From positions 53,275,213-53,339,212 of the forward strand of contig OY759215.1 in the NCBI GenBank assembly GCA_963662175.1: a DNA stretch of 64,000 nucleotides, read 5' to 3'. This document shows, in pieces, positions 57,536-64,000 of the stretch. Both the position numbers and the translations under genes were made by a program. Numbering within the stretch: position 1 is the stretch's first letter; every line of letters starts with the position of its first letter. The DNA comes from Aradus depressus (lineage: Eukaryota > Arthropoda > Insecta > Hemiptera > Aradidae). The notes under the pieces were generated by a model that was not told the origin of the DNA, searched no databases, and worked only from the letters and a program-made list of their open reading frames with translations.

Positions 57536-58164
57536 ACAGTTCTTAAATCTAAGAGGCGGACACACATCTGATTAGTAATAATAATAATCTTAAAAATATA
57601 AAATAAAAATCAATAATTAAATAATATAAAATAAATTAGTGTAATAAGAATAATAATAAAGTAGATGCAGTTTTTTAATTATCAATTCAAATTATGATAA
57701 ATATTTTTTTTATAAATCTTTCAAAAGTGCCCCTTTCAAGACATTACGTCCATTTCTTAGGCCACAAAATAAATAAATCCCGAAAAATAGGACTTTAAAT
57801 AAAAAAAAATAAAAATAAATAATAAAACAATGCTATTACAAATGAAAGTATTAAAAAAAATGTAATTTCGACAGACCTTATAGGAGGATATCTGTGGAGG
57901 AACTATGGCAAGAAAATACAAATTAATGCTAAGTTTTAGTATTAAGAGCGTTATTATGAAACACGCCTTTTATGTCGTTAGAATAAGGTAAAACATGAAT
58001 AAACCTGCCAAGTGTATTTTAAATGACTCAGAATTCCTACCTTTCGTAAAACAACTTTGATCTCAAAAGTAAAATCTATAAACGATAAACAATACTCTTA
58101 TTATAGAAAAAAAAAATTATTTGGTTCAGCGCAAAAAGCACTATTCACAATAAAAAAAATAAAA

Positions 58165-58600
58165 TAAAGACGGTAGTCAGGAGATAATGTCTTGAACAAG
58201 CCGGGGCTGCAGAGGTTCTAATGCCAAAGGTAGCGGCTCCAGAAACACTGCAGCCCAGCCAATAACTTTGTCGCTAACTCCAACATGAAGTCTCGAACGT
58301 CAGGAGGGGAGCTCCCTGCGTATCTGAGAATTCTGTACCATCCAAGGCGCGTTTATGGCCGGTGCCGAGCCAAACATGACAAGCGTATGTGATGAGTGGC
58401 CGTATGAGTGCGGTGTAGAGTAGTGTGGCACATACATGTCGGAGTGTAGTGTTCTTGTTGAGAAGTGGGTAGAGTGAGGAGAGTCTGGTGTAGGCATGTG
58501 TCAATTTGGAGTTAATGTGTTGGACCCAGGTCAGTTTGGTGTCTAGGAGCACTCCTAGATACCTCACCGCCTGACGTGTTGAGTCCAGGAGCCCTTATTA
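58165..58600 (-). pseudogene. Jockey-like reverse transcriptase relic with frameshifts
   Basis: On the minus strand VRYLGVLLDTKLTWVQHINS and KLTHAYTRLSSLYPLL begin the fragment, then TALIRPLITYACHVWL. After a frameshift near 58380, NAPW and NSQIRREL appear in another frame, and after a second frameshift VRDFMLELATKLLAG. This order is the Jockey-superfamily RT thumb and C-terminus. No clean duplication was found. Confidence 0.82.
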
Positions 58601-59591
58601 CATCATGATAATATATCATGACTGCTATCGTCTTGTACTAAGCAAGCCAACTCTAGTCTAGACTTAGCTTTGCTGTGCTATGTCAGTGGCTCACAGATGA
58701 TTCTATTTGTTGTACATTTGTGACGTACATGCTCTTCCCAGTTCGTTCTTATACTTTACTCATGATAAGAGATTATAAGGAATTGTGGCATCGCCTCATA
58801 TGAGAGTGTAAAACTATGATTTCATTCAATATTGAAGACCAATACACTTCAATTGATCAGATGCTTTCTAAAGAACATGAAAAAGGTGTAGTCATCAAAA
58901 AATGATTCTCGCTGGAGTTTTAGATTTTACTATAAATCACAGATTCATTGAGATTTATAATTTACTTAGTCCAATGATTATTTAAATAGGCTCTTTAAAA
59001 AAATGTATTTATGATATTTTTCACTTGAATGTTGCGTCCAAACTATTTTTTACTTTATGATTTCAACTTTCGAGATAAGTTATTGACGTAGGCTTCTTAT
59101 TGTTAACGTGTAAACTTTCACGACTTTCATTTTAGTTTCTTTGGCAGTATATTGTTCAAAGCACTTTCAAAGAAAGATAAAGATTAAACTACTTAGGGAT
59201 AATGGCATTTTTTATTTGTACGTTCAAAACGTGAGGATTTAATGCAGGAACGTATAATAGATAGAAAGCAGATATTTTTGAACGAAATGTATATAATTCA
59301 CTCGTATATGTTTACGCATTAATTATTTTTTTTTTTTCTCTGTGCATTAATGGGAATGGGAACCCAGTGTTATGTCCAGTCAACTTGAAAGGAGACGTTT
59401 CGGAAAAGTGTTCAGCTAGTCTTCACACCAATCCGAACTGCATCTATTAATGAATTTGAATACGGTGTAACTCAAAATCGTTTATTTCTCTATTTTTGGA
59501 TTGTGTCTTTTTGATGACAGTTCATCACAGTACTACCCGTCTACTTCTTACTAACTCCTTATACATATAAACATGGTTTTTGCTGTTATAG

Positions 59592-59734
59592 GTGTCGCTG
59601 AAGTGTCCTATAACCTTTAAGAAGATAACGTTACCTGCTCGAGGACACGACTGTAAACATATCCAGTGTTTCGACCTCGAGTCATACCTTCAACTTAACT
59701 GTGAGCGCGGCGCCTGGCGCTGTCCTGTCTGCAA
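59592..59734 (+). CDS. tna: tonalli/ZMIZ exon h (SP-RING zinc finger)
   Basis: Acceptor TGTTATAG ending at 59591. 47 codons plus two bases, donor AA|GTAAGT. It encodes [40 protein letters not shown] and AWRCPVC. This is the MIZ/SP-RING finger of ZMIZ/PIAS/Siz proteins. By family analogy the single zinc is held by Cys21 and His23 (GHD-C-K-H) and Cys44 and Cys47 (CPVC), counted from the first residue of the exon. All four are present, as are the PITF and [11 protein letters not shown] motifs. In this family the finger recruits the SUMO-loaded E2 Ubc9 in the nucleus. E3 activity is inferred from family, not shown here. Confidence 0.98.
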
Positions 59735-59952
59735 GTAAGTTTATTATTAATAATTAATATTGAAATAATTATTGTTTTAGTATTAATTCTTGATATTTAT
59801 TGTCACTGTTTGTTTTGCGGAATCTTAGTTCTTGATATTCGTTTAGTTCGAATGATGTTTGTGTAGACTTCCAGTGAAGTACATTATTGTTTTTAATTTA
59901 AAATTGACATTTTGGCTTCAACAGTTTGCGAGTTGTAGATAAAATAATAAAT

Positions 59953-60066
59953 GCTTAAGTTTATTTTACCTTCCAGATAAAATAAACTAAGGGCCTCGGC
60001 CGGGTTTTTAACCCGCGAACTTGAGCTCAGTAAGCAAGCACTCATACCATTGAGCTACCGGCGCCC
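59953..60066 (-). mobile_element. SINE head fragment
   Basis: Holds only the first 115 bp of the family: tRNA-like head with box A complement 'ttgagctaccggcgcc', box B weakened ('gggtttttaacccgcg'), and the 'ttattttaccttccagataa' hairpin. Confidence 0.75.
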
Positions 60067-60204
60067 CTGTAAAAAATTAAATGAAATGAAATAATAAAAT
60101 ATATAATTAATTATAAATACAATTGATGCAACTTCTAAATTGAGAAACACGGACATATTATGGAAAGTTATTATAAATAAAAAAACTTGTTATTTATAAT
60201 ATAT

Positions 60205-60525
60205 TTATCTTAGCTACACATTTGTCCCATTTATTTTTTGTCTTTTAAAACCTATCAATTACAGACATTTCGTTAAGCACTCCTGTCATCAATATCTATA
60301 GTACTTCAGGTTAACTATTCCTTCTGTCAATCATAATCTTCCTTGTATAGAACATATTTATTGATGGTCGACTCAGTAAATATATTCTATAAAATGAAGA
60401 TTCTGATTGACAGAAGGAATAGTTAATCTGAAGAACACGTGTAGTTTAAATACTGATGATGGGAGTGCCTCCCGATAGGTTTGTAAATGCTATTTTTTGA
60501 GAAGGCAGAAAAAAATAAATAGAAG
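60205..60525. mobile_element. Foldback element
   Basis: Left 'taactattccttctgtcaatc' recurs inverted as 'gattgacagaaggaatagtta'. Outer parts are 'cagacatttcgttaagcactcctgtcatc' left and 'tactgatgatgggagtgcctcccgatagg' right. Confidence 0.65.
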
Positions 60526-60527
60526 TC

Positions 60528-60580
60528 TTGCCCTGAAGAAGGTAATAAATAGGTTCCGAAACGTTGGCCAAACACTGATT
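60528..60580 (+). repeat. Hammerhead-like motif, single
   Basis: GCC, CTGAAGA (60534-60540), A, GG-loop-CC, GAAA (60559-60562), CGTT, GGCC. GCC and GGC could form stem I. It has the same plan as the foldback arms. Confidence 0.45.
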
Positions 60581-60870
60581 CTTTTAAATTTTCAGACAGA
60601 ACCTCGTTTTCCCTCACCATTGTCTTATTAAGTATTCTGTTGGCCTCAAATTTCATTAGTAAAATCTTTCTCATTTCTTTTTTATTTTAAATTTCAGAGA
60701 CTATATTTCGTTTTGTATGAGAGTATGACATAAGAATGTGTATACATACATCAATATAGCTTATAAATTAAATAGATAAACAGCTATTATCTCTTAGAGT
60801 CTGACACACATATGATTAGAAATAACAATACTAAAATAAAGTGAAATGAATAAATAAATACTTGAATATA

Positions 60871-61441
60871 CAGTGCGGTAAAAAGTATTTGCATACACTC
60901 AATTTTTTTAATATTTTAATCCGAGCGAATAAAAACTTAAATCTTCTTTACAAAAATAGAAAATACATTAACAAAGAAACACATTTTCATATAAAGAAAA
61001 TAATAACACGTTAACCATGAAGAAAAATAAAAAATAATTTGAAAAATTCCTTGGAAAAAAATATTTATAGTTAACACTTTTATTTTTAACATTTAATATT
61101 TAGTAAACAGTCCTTTAGCATCTTGTAGACCAGAATGGAGCAGGTTTTTTATTAAATCAAGATTATTCCCATTCTTCCGCTATATAAAGTTTTTTTGAGA
61201 TGTTTTCGTCCCATAATGTGGTGCGCCCTAACCTTCTGATCAAGGACATGCATTCAATGAGGTTGATATCAGCTGACTGGAGAGGTGTATGCAGCTGCTA
61301 TTACGTGTTATTATTTTCTATGAGAATTTGTTTCTTATTTAATGTATTTTCTATTTTTGTAAAGAAGATTGAAGTTTTCATTCTCCCGGATTAAAATATT
61401 TAAAAAATTGAATGTGTCTAAATACTATTTGTCTCCAGTGT
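60871..61441. mobile_element. Tc1/mariner-type MITE with transposase relic
   Basis: Long terminal inverted repeats (about 100 bp; 60871-60975 and 61340-61441) start CAGTG and contain 'ttttaatccg' on both sides. TA flanks at 60869-60870 and 61442-61443, the Tc1/mariner target. On the minus strand within the interior a frame reads QSADINLIECMSLIRRLGRT, which matches the SPDLNPIE..W block near the third catalytic residue of Tc1 transposases. Only about 40 codons survive, so it is non-autonomous. Confidence 0.82.
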
Positions 61442-61946
61442 ACATATATGAGTACAAAAATTATAATATTAATGAATACAGTAGATACTGTTTTTAATTT
61501 AAATATTTTTTTATAACTCTTCCCGCAGTGTCTTTTTCACGATATTCCAGGACGTTCATCAGCTCAATGTGGGAAATGTATAAAATAGCGAGAAAACAAA
61601 ATAATAACAAATTTAGAGAAATATATATTCAAAAAATAATAATAATAATAAAAGTACATAAAAGAATAAACCAGTCGGAATAAAATTAATTGGAATATAA
61701 GTAATGAAAAATAATGATTAAACAAAACTTAGATTCGAGAGACCTTAATAAAGGAAGATATCTGTGGGGGAACTGCCAAAAAAATAATATGAAATCTATG
61801 TTTCAAATAATGTTTTTGGATAAGAAACATGAATTATCTTATTTTACTCATTGCTCACTGAGTATTACCCCATTTTTTTTTTTTTTTTTTCAGATTTAGC
61901 TGACTATTATTTTTGTTTGTTAAATTGTTGTACTTTTGATTGTTAG

Positions 61947-62094
61947 CAAGCCGGCTCAACTGGAAGGGCTGGAAGTGGACCAGTACATGTGGGGGATCAT
62001 CAACACGATGAACAGCAGTGCTCCTGATGTGGAAGAGGTGACGATAGATGCTCAGGCCAATTGGAAGGCATCCAGAGGCCTACAGAGCATCAAG
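61947..62094 (+). CDS. tna: tonalli/ZMIZ exon i (post-RING)
   Basis: One base completes the Asn after CPVC, then 49 codons: [40 protein letters not shown] and ASRGLQSIK. Donor AAG|GTAACC, phase 0. ZMIZ1 has [20 protein letters not shown] and the EEITIDPTCSWKPV continuation, so this is the shared C-terminal end of the finger domain with the EV/ITID acidic strand. The ORF stays open past the donor, but that reading is intronic. Confidence 0.97.
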
Positions 62095-62639
62095 GTAACC
62101 TATTGCAATCATATATTCAGAGCCCATTCTAGCTCACTTTTTCTCTTTCTGACTCACTTTTTGAGGAGAAGCGATTACTCTCTCACTTTGTCAACTTTTT
62201 TCCACTCACTTACTTTTTTTTCTAAATTCATAAGAAAGTGAATATAACATTTCGGGCTTTGGCCAACTGAGTCGGCCAAGATTGGAACTGGCCTGCCAGT
62301 TCCCATATTGCCTTGATATATACAAACAAATGATTGAAAACAATTATAGTTTTTTAGATTTTCTTATAGGCAAGCATTCTTTGACTTTTTGATCATCTCA
62401 ATATAACCATCATTGTTACTATTCCCATATTAGAAATTTTAATATGAATACTATTGTTCTTTGTCGCAAAAATAAGCTATTTATTCCATCTTTGGGAAAA
62501 TTTCGAATTATCCACAATCTAACCATAGATAAAACCGTAAGTATACCATTTTCGTTGCGGTTAAGTAAAACATAGATTATAAAAAAAATTCAATTACATG
62601 TGAACCTCCTGTTAGGGTTGGGACTTCGATGATTTATGT

Positions 62640-62905
62640 TACCGATATATCGAATAAAGGTGTTCGCATTCCGATGTTACTATACCAACCAAATACTGAA
62701 GGTTATTAGTTAATTTGAAGTCCTTTAGACCTGGAAACAGAAATAAAATTTTTTTGTCGATACATTCATTCTATCAGGAATTATCGTGATCATTTTTTGA
62801 ATCAGAGGATCAGAAAACATGAAATTCCGGTGAAGACATCATGTGAAATTTCTGACCGATTACATAACTTCCCTTTTACTTCGTATAGCTGAGGAAGTAA
62901 AAAAA
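62640..62905 (+). repeat. Rep-B repeat copy
   Basis: 'gatacattcattctatcagg', 'aaacatgaaattccggtg' and the intact terminal hairpin near 62870-62900 ('ttacttcgtatagctgagg'). Confidence 0.65.
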
Positions 62906-62912
62906 AATACAT

Positions 62913-63533
62913 TAAGGCGTAGTCAAGATCCACGCCGTAGATTTTTCGTGAAAACGTCGGGATAAAATCATTTTTCATTTTCTTTTCGATGCTGCCGTAG
63001 CTCTTGCATTTTCTCGGCACTAGACTTTTTAGGTTTTTTAAATTCCTTTTGATGCTAACTTTCCTCTGATTTGCGTTTTCTATAATTCCGCGCATATTTA
63101 CGATTCATATGACACGACATCTTTAATTTTTTTGCAATATTCAATTTAGTACAGATTTTTACATATATTTCGGCGAATATTTTTATTGTTTCACTTTGAG
63201 CCCTAGTAGTGCTCCTCAAGCTCTTTACAATGACACCCGAATCAACGTCCTATCTAAACGCGTTATCACGCTACACTAATTTCTAATTTTACACAACGCT
63301 AATTCGCAACAATCATCCGCCGGCGCCCACACTAGCCCGATAACGTCACAGGCAAAACAAACACTGCACAAAAAACACGTACAGACATGCTCTATCCATT
63401 GTGACCTCAACCGTTGTTATCGCATTATTAGTCTCGGAGTTATTATCGATTGAAATCTGACGGTATTTTGTAACACAAGAAAGTTTGACCGGCTATCACT
63501 GTGCTTAACGAGCGAATAGACGTTTTCACGCCA
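62913..63533 (-). mobile_element. Element with degraded basic-protein ORF
   Basis: On the minus strand from about 63110, M-S-C-H-MNRKYARNYRKRKSEES, stop, HQKEFKKPKKSSAEKMQEL and RQHRKENEK, then stop. KKPKKSSAE and the RKYARNYRKRK pattern recall short basic modules that recur in insect repeat families; I cannot name the family. 'cgtgaaaacgtc' at 62949 recurs inverted as 'gacgttttcacg' at 63519, suggesting inverted ends. The CpG-richer half (63220-63480) belongs to the same element. Confidence 0.5.
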
Positions 63534-63542
63534 AAAAAAAAA

Positions 63543-63570
63543 TATATATATATATATATATATTTATATA
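63543..63570. repeat. (TA)n microsatellite next to an acceptor
   Basis: TA run 40 bp upstream of the last recognised acceptor. Confidence 0.9.
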
Positions 63571-63610
63571 ATAGCGTATTCAGACCATAATTGTATGTTG
63601 TGTATTCCAG

Positions 63611-63755
63611 ACAGAGGACGAAGGTCCGGAGAGCTGCGGAGGCGGCAACAAGCGGCTGAACAAGGCCATGTCTCCGGGCAGTATGACGCTACCCACCATG
63701 AACAACTGGGACATGGGACAGTCCATGTCACCTTACATTCCTCCTGACATGAACA
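63611..63755 (+). CDS. tna: tonalli/ZMIZ exon j (C-terminal tail, partial gene)
   Basis: 48 codons plus one base. Acceptor TGTATTCCAG ending at 63610, donor ACA|GTAAGT. It encodes TEDEGPESCGGGNKRLNKAM, SPGSMTLPTMNNWDMGQSMS and PYIPPDMN. It corresponds to the region after the finger in ZMIZ1 ([20 protein letters not shown] and onward), with Lys/Arg then Met-Ser-Pro preserved in style only. The family has an acidic transactivation-like tail further on. Here the last base begins a codon completed outside the window. Confidence 0.88.
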
Positions 63756-64000
63756 GTAAGTTAGTTTAATTACACAATATTGACAATTGTAGGAGATTTT
63801 TGTTGCATAAAAGAGTTGCACATCATTTTTAAGGTCTTGACAACGACAACTCAAGAATGTAGTATTCTTAAGTTAACCAACTGTGTAAATGAAGGGGTAA
63901 AAATAGTAAAAATTTGTTTTTATATACTTATATTAAAAAAATATATAGAAAAACTTATGTTTTAAAAAAATATTGTCTATTTCACAAGATATATAAAATA
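63756..64000 (+). other. tna: Start of next tonalli intron
   Basis: Begins GTAAGT. From about 63966 the sequence 'aatattgtctatttcacaag' matches the left end of the foldback element at 46340, so another copy starts at the window edge. Confidence 0.7.

Larger units (their letters stand above)
57115..59591 (+). other. tna: tonalli intron, 2.5 kb
   Basis: Contains an old SINE (57210-57535) and a Jockey-like relic (58165-58600). 58600-59591 is AT-rich with nothing recognised. Confidence 0.75.
59735..61946 (+). other. tna: tonalli intron, 2.2 kb, phase 2
   Basis: Contains a SINE head, a foldback element, an isolated hammerhead-like motif and a Tc1-type MITE. The branch region before the acceptor is AT-rich with a poly-T run at 61874-61890. 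Confidence 0.75.
62095..63610 (+). other. tna: tonalli intron, 1.5 kb
   Basis: Contains a Rep-B copy (62640-62905), an element with an ORF relic (62913-63533) and a TA run (63543-63565). Confidence 0.75.

Overview
The window is arthropod, very probably insect, nuclear DNA. It is AT-rich and full of short interspersed repeats, non-LTR retrotransposon tails, MITEs and foldback elements. GT-AG introns of 0.9 to 20 kb interrupt one conserved gene. Repeat style weakly suggests a large-genome hemimetabolous insect, perhaps a hemipteran; this is inference, and I could not name a species.

The only host gene I can support lies on the plus strand. It is the insect orthologue of ZMIZ1/ZMIZ2, called tonalli (tna) in Drosophila, a PIAS-like SP-RING zinc-finger protein and putative SUMO E3 ligase/transcription co-regulator. 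Ten exons (25567-25756, 45916-46110, 48788-48934, 51655-51994, 53095-53230, 54173-54383, 56923-57114, 59592-59734, 61947-62094, 63611-63755) join in one frame to give about 615 codons. In order they encode an Ala/Thr-rich piece, Gly/Met/Pro-rich low-complexity pieces, the conserved ZMIZ domain, the SP-RING finger and the start of the C-terminal tail. The gene is open at both ends: the exon at 25567 begins inside a codon and the exon at 63611-63755 ends inside one.

Positions 1-25566 hold no recognisable exon. They are either an upstream intron of the same gene or intergenic DNA, and are dominated by repeats. The 20-kb intron 25757-45915 is similar. The repeats fall into a few families. (a) A tRNA-derived SINE of about 350 bp, with more than 20 copies. 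Eight young copies have flanking target-site duplications, and most end in CCTAA-type pentamers that match the insect telomere repeat. Older copies carry a different 3' end. (b) A noncoding repeat ('Rep-B') of about 500-600 bp that ends in a hairpin around CTATACTTCGTATAG, with some 25 pieces in both orientations. (c) About ten foldback elements whose arms carry hammerhead-ribozyme-like motifs, reminiscent of Penelope-like elements. (d) 5'-truncated LINE tails, four of them with clear target-site duplications. (e) MITEs, including one hAT-like and one Tc1-like copy. (f) Tandem arrays: a 25-bp minisatellite with higher-order structure, and a 117-bp tandem repeat beside a large palindrome.

Nothing here looks like an operon, virus, CRISPR array or free-standing RNA gene. 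The tRNA-like sequences are SINE heads. The most useful observations are the complete exon map of the ZMIZ/tonalli core, the SINE tail switch towards a telomere-like repeat, and the recurrent hammerhead-like core in unrelated foldback families.
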